Shown: one piece after another, positions 1 to 7,147 of the stretch
Layout of the letters: each line of letters starts with the position of its first letter
Position numbering within the stretch: position 1 is the first letter of the stretch
Assembly: GCF_016785185.1 (NCBI RefSeq)
Contig: NZ_JAEKDY010000037.1
DNA length: 30,191 nt
Reading direction: 5' to 3' (one strand)
Origin: Heyndrickxia sporothermodurans
GTDB taxonomy: Bacteria; Bacillota; Bacilli; Bacillales; Bacillaceae_C
Translations under genes and position numbers: made by a program
Notes under the pieces: model-generated
What the model was told of the DNA's origin: nothing
What the model saw: only the letters and a program-made list of their open reading frames with translations
Database searches by the model: none

Positions 1-6
1 ATCCAT
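1..6 (-). CDS. gatA: Probable start of gatA (first two codons only)
   Basis: An ATG-GAT pair at the extreme left edge is preceded on the minus strand by GGAGG with 8 bases to the ATG. In Bacillaceae gatA (amidase subunit of the Asp/Glu-tRNA amidotransferase) follows gatC in the same direction, which is why I propose it. Only Met-Asp is visible, so identity rests on position and the ribosome binding site. Confidence 0.45.
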
Positions 7-34
7 TATGGAGTCCTCCTTGGTTAACAAATTA

Positions 35-64
35 GGGGTCAATTCATCGACGATTTGACACCCC
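35..64. repeat. Imperfect inverted repeat in an expanded gatC-gatA spacer
   Basis: GGGGT (35-39) pairs with ACCCC (60-64). CAA (40-42) can pair with TTG (55-57), and TCG/CGA (47-49/51-53) forms an inner stem. The spacer from gatC to the proposed gatA start is 120 bases, whereas these genes are normally almost adjacent. I see no ORF in it. On the minus strand it carries GGTGTCAAA, which also occurs in the repeat between purB and purC, so it may be a degenerate dispersed repeat. Confidence 0.45.
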
Positions 65-126
65 GCATCATACCAAGAGGGCTCTTTTTGTTCAAGTCCC
101 CGAAAATCCTTCTAACAGGAATGCTC

Positions 127-417
127 CTACTCTATAATTGATGGTACGCGAATTTGTCCATCTTTCTTATCTGGAGCATTCTTCAATACTTCCTCTTGCG
201 GCAATCCCGGTTCCGCCTTATCCTCACGAAGGACATTGCGAATATCTAATACGTGAGAGGTTGGCTCCACGTTTGTTGTATCCACTTCATTTAACAATTC
301 TGCAAGATTGATAATATCATCTAATTGCTTCGTGAATTTTTCCGTTTGTTCTTCATCAAATTCTAACCGCGCTAAATTAGCCACATGGTTGACTTGATCC
401 TTTGAAATTCTCGACAT
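127..417 (-). CDS. gatC: Asp-tRNA(Asn)/Glu-tRNA(Gln) amidotransferase subunit C
   Basis: GatC is the small subunit of the GatCAB complex, which converts mischarged Glu-tRNA(Gln) or Asp-tRNA(Asn) to the correctly amidated form in the cytoplasm. It wraps around and stabilises GatA. The 96-residue product has the family pattern: an N-terminal helix pair containing VNHVANLARLEF, then the central VDTTNVEPTSHV segment and LREDKAEPGLPQEEVLKNAP, ending in RVPSIIE. The usual family length is about 95-100. I start at the ATG at 417 because GGAGG lies 8 bases upstream. A GTG three codons earlier is in frame but overlaps that ribosome binding site. A candidate promoter lies at 464-493, so the gene is probably transcribed apart from aceBA. 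gatA appears to begin 120 bases downstream. Confidence 0.95.
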   Translation of the reverse strand: MSRISKDQVNHVANLARLEFDEEQTEKFTKQLDDIINLAELLNEVDTTNVEPTSHVLDIRNVLREDKAEPGLPQEEVLKNAPDKKDGQIRVPSIIE

Positions 418-463
418 TTCCTTCACCTCCGAAAGTGGGTTTGAAACAGTAATAATATTATTG

Positions 464-493
464 ATAATATCAGAATGGCTTGTGTATAGGCAA
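464..493 (-). promoter_or_regulatory. Candidate gatC promoter (extended -10)
   Basis: On the minus strand TTGCCT (493-488) is followed after 18 bases by TATTAT (469-464), which is preceded by TGA to give an extended -10. It lies about 47 bases upstream of the gatC ATG. No transcript data; assigned by pattern only. Confidence 0.45.
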
Positions 494-522
494 GGGGACA
501 GACCTTATTAAAGGCTGCCCCC
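494..522. repeat. GC-rich hairpin between aceA and gatC
   Basis: GGGGACAGACCTT pairs with AAGGCTGCCCC around a short TTAA-type loop, with two mismatches. A T-rich run follows on the plus strand (ATTACTTTTTTAC). On the minus strand, the direction of aceA and gatC, no U-tract follows, so it is not a textbook terminator for aceBA. It could still act as a weak terminator or 3' stabiliser. GGGGACAG-type hairpins recur between genes in Bacillus genomes, so it may be a dispersed repeat. Confidence 0.5.
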
Positions 523-581
523 ATTACTTTTTTACTTAATCATTTTTTCCCTTATCGTTGAGAAAGGTATTTTTCACATAA

Positions 582-1865
582 TTATTTCGTATCCACAAAT
601 TGTTCCGCCTCAGTCGACCCCTTTAACGCCGTCGTTGAGGAAGTACCGCCGGTGATAATCATCGAAACTTCATCAAAGTAACCTGTTCCGACTTCGCGCT
701 GATGTCTCGTAGCTGTGTAGCCATACACTTCATTTGCAAATTCAGCCTCTTGTAATTCAGAATAAGCAGCCATGCCTCTTTCTTTATAGCCTTTTGCCAG
801 TTCAAACATACTGTTATTTAAAGCATGGAAGCCTGCTAACGTGACAAATTGGAACTTATAGCCCATTTTCCCTAACTCTTGCTGGAACTTAGCAATCGTC
901 GCTTCGTCTAATTTCTTTTTCCAGTTAAATGATGGTGAGCAGTTGTAAGCGAGAAGTTTGCCAGGGAATTTCTCATGAATGGCTTCGGCAAACCGTTTTG
1001 CTTCTTCTAGGTTTGGTTCCGACGTTTCGCACCAAACGAGGTCTGCATAAGGTGCGTAAGCTAAACCTCTTGCGATCGCTTGATCCAATCCTGCCTTTGT
1101 ACGATAGAAACCCTCAGGTGTCCGGTCACCAATGATAAATGGTGCATCGTAAGGATCTACATCACTTGTAATTAAATCAGCTGCATTTGCATCGGTTCTA
1201 GCAACCAATAATGTTGATACACCCATAACATCTGCTGCAAGACGTGCGGAAATTAAATTTTTCACTGCTGTCTGGGTCGGCAACAATACTTTTCCACCTA
1301 AGTGACCGCATTTTTTCTCAGATGATAATTGATCTTCAAAATGAACCGCTGCCGCTCCTGCTTCAATCATTGCCTTCATCAGTTCAAATACATTCAATTG
1401 TCCGCCAAAACCTGCTTCAGCATCTGCGACAATTGGGGCAAACCAATCAATAGAATGATCCCCTTCCACATGATGAATTTGATCTGCACGTTGCAATGCT
1501 TGATTAATTCGCTTGACTACATGTGGAACACTATTTGCAGGATATAAACTTTGATCCGGATACATATGTCCCGATAGATTCGCATCTGCTGCTACTTGCC
1601 AGCCACTTAAATAAATCGCTTTTAATCCCGCCTTTACTTGTTGAACCGCTTGATTGCCTGTTAATGCCCCTAATGCATTCACATAATCCTCTTCGTGAAG
1701 CAAATGCCAAAGCTTCTCGGCACCACGTCGTGCCAATGTGTACTCAATGTCTATCGAACCGCGAAGCTTTAATACATCCTCAGCAGAATAGGTACGCTCA
1801 ATTCCTTTCCATCTTTCATCAAGCTCCCATGATTCTTGTAATCTTGACGCTTTTTCGTTTGTCAT
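582..1865 (-). CDS. aceA: Isocitrate lyase (glyoxylate shunt)
   Basis: Cleaves isocitrate to glyoxylate and succinate, bypassing the CO2-releasing TCA steps so cells can grow on acetate or fatty acids. The 427-residue product carries the catalytic family signature KKCGHLGGK at residues 184-192, with the nucleophilic Cys at 186. It also has the substrate and Mg-binding segments SGWQVAADANLSG (87-99) and DAEAGFGG (148-155), and CETSEP and YNCSPSFNWKK further on. Length matches the short bacterial form. ATG start with GGAGGAGAAGGAG just upstream. It lies 25 bases downstream of aceB in the same direction, so the pair is an aceBA operon. No good U-tract terminator follows it. Confidence 0.97.
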   Translation of the reverse strand: MTNEKASRLQESWELDERWKGIERTYSAEDVLKLRGSIDIEYTLARRGAEKLWHLLHEEDYVNALGALTGNQAVQQVKAGLKAIYLSGWQVAADANLSGHMYPDQSLYPANSVPHVVKRINQALQRADQIHHVEGDHSIDWFAPIVADAEAGFGGQLNVFELMKAMIEAGAAAVHFEDQLSSEKKCGHLGGKVLLPTQTAVKNLISARLAADVMGVSTLLVARTDANAADLITSDVDPYDAPFIIGDRTPEGFYRTKAGLDQAIARGLAYAPYADLVWCETSEPNLEEAKRFAEAIHEKFPGKLLAYNCSPSFNWKKKLDEATIAKFQQELGKMGYKFQFVTLAGFHALNNSMFELAKGYKERGMAAYSELQEAEFANEVYGYTATRHQREVGTGYFDEVSMIITGGTSSTTALKGSTEAEQFVDTK

Positions 1866-1890
1866 TCTCCTTCTCCTCCTAATCTATTAT

Positions 1891-3474
1891 TTATAAAATT
1901 TCATAACCAGGGATGGTTAGAAAATCAATGAATTCATCTTCTTTAATGAGTTGATCAAATAGTTTAACTGCTTCTTCCAAACGTTGAAGTTTGCTGCCAT
2001 GTTCATTTTTAATTTTTTCGAGCTCTTCTTCTTTCAATTGCTCATATAGTTCAAAAGTTACCTTTCTGCCGTCCTCTAAAATTCCTTTCGGATGACGGAT
2101 CCATTGCCAAAGTTGGGCACGTGAAATTTCTGCTGTCGCTGCGTCCTCCATTAAGTTGTCAATCGGTGCAGCCCCCCTGCCACTTAGCCATGACTCAATA
2201 TATTGAATTCCGACATTAATGTTTTGGCGAACGCCCTTTTCGGTAATCACTCCGTTTGGAACCTCTAGTAAATCAGACTCAGTTATCGTAATATTTAGCT
2301 GTTTGCTTGAATGAATCTGATTTGGAGTCGGCATTTCCCGATTGAATACTTCCAGTGCTACAGGAACAAGACCGGGATGAGCGACCCATGTGCCATCATG
2401 ACCATCGCTTGCTTCCCTTTCCTTATCCGCACGTACTTTAGTAAAAGCTGCTTCATTTTGTTCCGGATTATTCTTCACCGGAATTTGTGCAGCCATCCCC
2501 CCGATCGCTGGCGCTTTTCTCATATGACATGTTTTGATCGTAAGTAATGAGTACGAACGCATAAATGGCACTGTCATCGTGACAGCAGAACGGTCAGGTA
2601 AAAGCACATCCTCGGTGTTTTTCAATTTTTTCAAATAGCTAAAAATATAATCCCATCTGCCACAATTAAGACCCGCAGAATGTTCTTTCAGTTCAAATAA
2701 GATTTCATCCATTTCAAATGCTGCCATGATCGTTTCTATGAGCACTGTTGCTTTAATCGTACCTTTTGGAATACCGACATATTTTTGTGCAAATAAGAAC
2801 ACGTCATTCCATAAACGTGCCTCCTGATGACTTTCAAGTTTCGGCAAATAAAAATAAGGTCCTGTTCCATTCTGTACTAATCGAACGGCATTATGAAAAA
2901 AGTACAATCCAAAATCAAATAAACTTCCCGAAATCGGCTGGCCATCCATTACTACATGCTTCTCTTCCAAATGCCAGCCTCGAGGTCGGACCATTAATAC
3001 AGCCGGATTTTCATTTAATTTATATTGTTTTCCATTCGTTCCTTCAAATGAAATGGTTCGATTCACAGCATCCCTTAAATTAATCTGCCCTTCCATGATG
3101 TTATCCCAAGTCGGAGATGTCGCATCTTCTAAACATGCCATAAAAACTTTCGCACCCGAATTCAAGGCATTAATAATCATTTTTCGATCAACAGGTCCTG
3201 TGATTTCTACTCGTCGATCTTGCAAATCACCCGGCAATGGGGCAATGGTCCAATCTCCCATTCGAATATGTTTCGTTTCTGGCAAAAATCCAGGTAACTT
3301 TCCTTGATCGATCTCTTTCTGTCGCTTATTTCTTTCTTCTAGAAGTTCTCTTCGTCTTGTACCAAAATGTCTCTCTAGCTGTTCGATAAATTGCAATGCT
3401 TTTGGAGTTACTATTTCTTCATACCCTGGTTTCATAGTTCCTTTCACTTCAATTCCAGCTGTTTGGGTTCCCAA
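1891..3474 (-). CDS. aceB: Malate synthase A (glyoxylate shunt), TTG start
   Basis: Condenses glyoxylate with acetyl-CoA to give malate, the second step of the glyoxylate bypass. The 527-residue product has the malate synthase signature KEHSAGLNCGRWDYIFS and the segments PEVMM-like TSPTWDN and MACLEDATSP. Its length fits the A isoform (about 530). The start is a TTG at 3474 with GGAGGG ideally spaced (about 6 bases). The next in-frame ATG is 13 codons in and has no comparable ribosome binding site. It is first in an aceBA operon with a candidate promoter at 3525-3552. As I recall, B. subtilis 168 lacks both enzymes, so this pair is an addition relative to that synteny. Confidence 0.97.
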   Translation of the reverse strand: MGTQTAGIEVKGTMKPGYEEIVTPKALQFIEQLERHFGTRRRELLEERNKRQKEIDQGKLPGFLPETKHIRMGDWTIAPLPGDLQDRRVEITGPVDRKMIINALNSGAKVFMACLEDATSPTWDNIMEGQINLRDAVNRTISFEGTNGKQYKLNENPAVLMVRPRGWHLEEKHVVMDGQPISGSLFDFGLYFFHNAVRLVQNGTGPYFYLPKLESHQEARLWNDVFLFAQKYVGIPKGTIKATVLIETIMAAFEMDEILFELKEHSAGLNCGRWDYIFSYLKKLKNTEDVLLPDRSAVTMTVPFMRSYSLLTIKTCHMRKAPAIGGMAAQIPVKNNPEQNEAAFTKVRADKEREASDGHDGTWVAHPGLVPVALEVFNREMPTPNQIHSSKQLNITITESDLLEVPNGVITEKGVRQNINVGIQYIESWLSGRGAAPIDNLMEDAATAEISRAQLWQWIRHPKGILEDGRKVTFELYEQLKEEELEKIKNEHGSKLQRLEEAVKLFDQLIKEDEFIDFLTIPGYEIL

Positions 3475-3524
3475 ATGATTCCCTCCTCAATATTGTTATA
3501 CTACAGATTAATATTAATAATTGT

Positions 3525-3552
3525 ATTATATAACAGAATGGCGAAAGTGCAA
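3525..3552 (-). promoter_or_regulatory. Candidate sigma-A promoter of aceBA
   Basis: TTGCAC (3552-3547 on the minus strand) and TATAAT (3530-3525) are separated by 16 bases. This puts transcription start near 3518, about 45 bases before the aceB TTG codon. Confidence 0.6.
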
Positions 3553-3574
3553 CAGAAATTTTGAAAAAATATTC

Positions 3575-3611
3575 AGAAATCAATCGACAAAATTCGATTC
3601 GGCAAATTTCT
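3575..3611. promoter_or_regulatory. Nested dyad upstream of the aceBA promoter (possible operator)
   Basis: An outer AGAAAT (3575-3580) / ATTTCT (3606-3611) encloses a perfect inner AATCGA (3582-3587) / TCGATT (3594-3599). It lies 23-59 bp upstream of the -35 hexamer. No catabolite-responsive element consensus was found nearby, so this is the best visible candidate for an operator. The rest of the gap to camS (3612-3729) shows nothing I can assign. Confidence 0.35.
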
Positions 3612-3729
3612 GAGTCATTGCTCGTGAAAAAGTAATCTTTTTCCTTCTGAAGCTTCTACCATAATTTCTTGTGGGATTGGTTTTGTTTTTATTTGACCAG
3701 GTTAGCCAATTTATCCACCCTATTGCCTC

Positions 3730-3760
3730 AAAAAAAAACAGACGGAAATTCCGTCTGTTT
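3730..3760 (-). terminator. Intrinsic terminator of the pcrB-pcrA-ligA-camS transcript
   Basis: AAACAGACGGAA (3736-3747) and TTCCGTCTGTTT (3749-3760) are perfect reverse complements. On the minus strand the stem is followed by nine T residues. The camS stop codon overlaps the base of the stem. Confidence 0.9.
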
Positions 3761-4923
3761 TATTGATAAATATGCACTTCGGGTTCTTTTTCTCCAGGAT
3801 TGCGGACAATTAATGCCTTTGGTCCGTTTACAGAGGTGACACTTACTTCAAGTGCGATATAATCAGGGAATGTATTAATAACTAAACCTGTAATATATTG
3901 AGTAAAGCCAATGACTTCGCCTTGACCATAAAATTGAATTGGGATTTCAATACTTAATTGGCTTAGTTGCTTATCTTTATACAACCCACGACCAATAACG
4001 CCATTGTAGTTTGGAAAATATTCTTCAATATCTTGTTTAAATTTTTCAAACATGTTTGCATCGTCTCGATATGCTTTCGTTGTTGAATCGTCCGGGAATA
4101 AATAATATTTTTCCTTTATCTTTTTCCAGTTATCAATAGTGGAACTTCCTGCGCCTACTTCCGCATAGGACACAAAATTACCCGGCACGACGGAGTCTTT
4201 CGATTTTTGCTCGAAAAGGGCTATCGTAATGGGGACATCTTTTAAACCATTCATGTTCCGAAGACGTTTAATGACTTCTTGAGCAATCTTTTTCCCTTCT
4301 CTTTCCGTGTTTTTAATATCTTGCTGGTACACGGCACCATATTGTTCTTTTTGATAATAATGGACTGTATTCAAGGCGAGACCAATGACCACTCCACCTA
4401 ATTTTCCTGTCCCTTTTTTTGTTTTAATTAAATAGTCATGTTCTAAAATATGTGCAAGGTAAATCGGGCTTTTCTTATTTTGTTCTTCAATCGAACCTTT
4501 TTCATTAATTACCGGGTTCAAGCCTACATTTTCACTTGCTGATAGTTTCTTTTCTTTAAGCTGGCTTTTAGTATATTTCCGATTTAACCACGCATCAATT
4601 GTATCTTTATCTAAATATTGACCTTCTTGAAATAAGTACGTGTCCGTTGAAAAAGATTTTTGTGCAACTCGCATCAATCCCGTTTCAAACTCTTGGATAT
4701 CATAACGAGTATTTAAATTATTGACAATTCTTCCTCTTGCCTTACTTGGTTTGAAAGGTATGATTGTTCGATAATATTGATCAGAAACTTGATAATTTGG
4801 AATAATCGCTGTTTCCTTTTTATTATTTTTATTTTGTACGACTTTATTTTCTGTTTCAAATTTTGGTGCGCATCCTGTTATAAGAAGCAAAACAGCAGCG
4901 AACACCGGCAACCACTTTTTCAT
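3760..4923 (-). CDS. camS: CamS-family sex-pheromone precursor lipoprotein
   Basis: Exported lipoprotein of the CamS / YerH family, anchored outside the membrane. The N-terminus is a classic lipoprotein signal peptide: Lys2-Lys3, a hydrophobic run, and lipobox LITGC with Cys18. In Staphylococcus and Enterococcus relatives the cleaved signal peptide yields a conjugation pheromone such as cAM373. What the mature 370-residue domain does is unknown. Family-like segments include PSKARGRI, PIYLAHILEHDYL, GVVIGLALN, VIGRGLYKDKQLSQ and the LEVSVTSVNGPKALIVRN C-terminus. ATG start with AGGTGG about 10 bases upstream. It lies 99 bases after ligA and is the last gene before a strong terminator, the same place it has in B. 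subtilis. Confidence 0.92.
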   Translation of the reverse strand: MKKWLPVFAAVLLLITGCAPKFETENKVVQNKNNKKETAIIPNYQVSDQYYRTIIPFKPSKARGRIVNNLNTRYDIQEFETGLMRVAQKSFSTDTYLFQEGQYLDKDTIDAWLNRKYTKSQLKEKKLSASENVGLNPVINEKGSIEEQNKKSPIYLAHILEHDYLIKTKKGTGKLGGVVIGLALNTVHYYQKEQYGAVYQQDIKNTEREGKKIAQEVIKRLRNMNGLKDVPITIALFEQKSKDSVVPGNFVSYAEVGAGSSTIDNWKKIKEKYYLFPDDSTTKAYRDDANMFEKFKQDIEEYFPNYNGVIGRGLYKDKQLSQLSIEIPIQFYGQGEVIGFTQYITGLVINTFPDYIALEVSVTSVNGPKALIVRNPGEKEPEVHIYQ

Positions 4924-5022
4924 GCTTATTTGCCACCTTTATTTCGTCCGTTATTCCTACTTCGGCTGGACTTTTAATACTAATCATTTTAATAGACTTT
5001 ATATAGTAAGATAAAGTTTCAT

Positions 5023-7029
5023 TTAACGATTAAATTCTTCCAGCATTTTTTCTTCGTCCCAAACTTCGATTCCAAGCTCGTTTGCTTTCGTCAATTTCGA
5101 GCCTGCATCCGCGCCCGCAATAACCAAATCAGTTTTTTTGCTCACGCTTCCTGTAACACTTGCACCTAAAGCTTCAAGTTTTTCTTTCGCTTCGTTTCTC
5201 GTAAGCTGTTCCAATTTACCGGTTAAGACGACGACTTTTCCTGCAAAGATGGAGGAAATCGATTCTGTTTCAACGGGCATAGGACCTTTATATTCCATAT
5301 TTAAACCCGCATTCTTCAATTCTTGAATAAGCTCACCGGCTTCTTCATTTTCAAAATAAGTAACGATAGAATCGGCCATTTTTTCGCCAATATCTTGGAT
5401 AGCTGTAAGTTCTTCCTTTGTGGCAGCAGCTAAGGCATCCATCGTTCCAAATTTTTGTGCTAATGTTTTGGCTGCTTTTGCGCCAACATGGCGAATTCCA
5501 AGACCAAAAAGGAGCTTTTCTAATGAATTCGTTTTGGAGCTCTCAATTGCTGCTAACAGATTAGAAACAGATTTTTCACCCATCCGTTCTAGTGCTAAAA
5601 GTTGTTCCTGTTGTAAATGATAAATGTCTGCCACATCATGAATAAGTTCATGCGCAAATAATTGACTAATCACTTTTTCACCAAGACCATCAATATTCAT
5701 GGCGTTTCTTGAGACAAAATGAATCAATCCCTCGCGGATTTGGGCAGGACATTTCGGATTAATGCAGCGTAGGGCCACTTCCCCTTCTAAACGAACAAGT
5801 TCACTTTCACAATCTGGACAGTGTGTTGGCATCAAAAATTCTTTCTCCTCACCCGTACGTCTTTCAACTAATACATTGACGACTTCAGGAATGATATCTC
5901 CTGCCTTTTTAATGACAACATAATCACCAAGTTTGATGTCCTTCTCGCGGATTAAATCTTCGTTATGCAAAGATGCCCTTTGAACCTTTGTACCTGCAAC
6001 GCGAACCGGATCAAGTAGCGCGGTCGGTGTGATTACTCCTGTGCGTCCAACACTTAATTCAATATCACGAAGCTTTGTCACGACTTCTTCTGCGGGAAAC
6101 TTGTAAGCAATAGCCCACCTTGGACTTTTCGCTGTAAAACCAAGGGCTTTTTGTTGCTCAAATGAATTTACTTTAATGACGATTCCATCAATTTCATATG
6201 GCAGGTTTGCCCGCTTTGCTACCCATTTTTCTACATATTGGAGAACCTCATCAATATTTGCACATTTTTCTCTTTCCTTGTTCACTTTAAAGCCAAGTGT
6301 TGTTAAAAAATTCAATCCATCATGCTGTGTAGTGACGCCTGTTTCACTAAAATCTCCAATCGCATAAAGGAAAATATCTAAGTTTCTTGAAGCTGCAATC
6401 CGTGGATCCAATTGGCGCAATGACCCCGCTGCAGCATTTCGCGGATTAGCAAAAGGCTCTTCCCCATTTTCTTCTTTCACTTTATTTAATTGTTCAAATG
6501 ATTTTTTCGGCATATACGCTTCGCCGCGGACCTCGATTGACATCGGTTGGTTGATTCTAAGCGGGATCGATCGAATCGTTTTTAAATTAGCGGTAATATC
6601 TTCCCCAATCGTTCCGTTACCTCTTGTTGCACCTTGAATAAAAAGCCCGTTTTCATAACGAAGTGATATCGCTAATCCATCAATCTTTAATTCACAAACG
6701 TATTCAACCTCATCGCCAACCACTTGTTTTACTTTACGATCGAAATCACGAAGATCACTTTCATTAAATGCATTTCCTAAGCTTAGCATCGGGATATGAT
6801 GTTCCACTTTTTGAAATGCCGAGAGAATTTCCCCGCCTACACGTTGGGTCGGAGAATCGGGTGAAATCAATTCCGGAAATTGCTCTTCAATGTTGGTAAG
6901 CTCTCTCATTAACTGATCATATTCAGCATCAGGAACCGATGGTTGATCCAATACATGATATTCGTAATTATATTGGTTCAGCAGATTATGAAGTTCCTTT
7001 ATTCGTTTTTCAGCATCCTTTTTTTCCAT
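5023..7029 (-). CDS. ligA: NAD-dependent DNA ligase
   Basis: Seals nicks using NAD+ in replication and repair. The 668-residue product matches the family length. The adenylation domain includes NAD-contacting YHVLDQPSVPDAEYD (24-38) and the nucleophilic lysine in KIDG (Lys115). An OB fold contains GRTGVITP (about 328-335). The Cys4 zinc finger is formed by Cys404, 407, 422 and 427. Helix-hairpin-helix repeats follow (about 440-580), then a C-terminal BRCT domain from about 590 with FAGKVVVLTGKL. ATG start with GAAGGG about 8 bases upstream. It is downstream of pcrA, but a 118-base spacer with a nested inverted repeat separates them. Confidence 0.98.
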   Translation of the reverse strand: MEKKDAEKRIKELHNLLNQYNYEYHVLDQPSVPDAEYDQLMRELTNIEEQFPELISPDSPTQRVGGEILSAFQKVEHHIPMLSLGNAFNESDLRDFDRKVKQVVGDEVEYVCELKIDGLAISLRYENGLFIQGATRGNGTIGEDITANLKTIRSIPLRINQPMSIEVRGEAYMPKKSFEQLNKVKEENGEEPFANPRNAAAGSLRQLDPRIAASRNLDIFLYAIGDFSETGVTTQHDGLNFLTTLGFKVNKEREKCANIDEVLQYVEKWVAKRANLPYEIDGIVIKVNSFEQQKALGFTAKSPRWAIAYKFPAEEVVTKLRDIELSVGRTGVITPTALLDPVRVAGTKVQRASLHNEDLIREKDIKLGDYVVIKKAGDIIPEVVNVLVERRTGEEKEFLMPTHCPDCESELVRLEGEVALRCINPKCPAQIREGLIHFVSRNAMNIDGLGEKVISQLFAHELIHDVADIYHLQQEQLLALERMGEKSVSNLLAAIESSKTNSLEKLLFGLGIRHVGAKAAKTLAQKFGTMDALAAATKEELTAIQDIGEKMADSIVTYFENEEAGELIQELKNAGLNMEYKGPMPVETESISSIFAGKVVVLTGKLEQLTRNEAKEKLEALGASVTGSVSKKTDLVIAGADAGSKLTKANELGIEVWDEEKMLEEFNR

Positions 7030-7046
7030 AACAACAACCCTTCCAT

Positions 7047-7121
7047 ATAGAAGTTGGAGGTTGGGCCTAGGTTTTGAGAAATCGGCAAAATTACCGATTT
7101 CCGCGATTCATCAACTTCTAT
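7047..7121. repeat. Nested inverted repeat between pcrA and ligA
   Basis: Outer arms ATAGAAGTTG (7047-7056) and CAACTTCTAT (7112-7121) are perfect 10-bp complements. Inner arms GAAATCGG (7078-7085) and CCGATTTC (7094-7101) are perfect 8-bp complements. On the transcribed minus strand it would fold as two stacked stems ending a few bases before the ligA ribosome binding site. No U-tract follows, so it does not look like an intrinsic terminator. It could be an mRNA processing or stability structure, a translation regulator, or a dispersed repeat. Confidence 0.7.
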
Positions 7122-7147
7122 TCAAATTTCAACTATCATTAGTTGTA

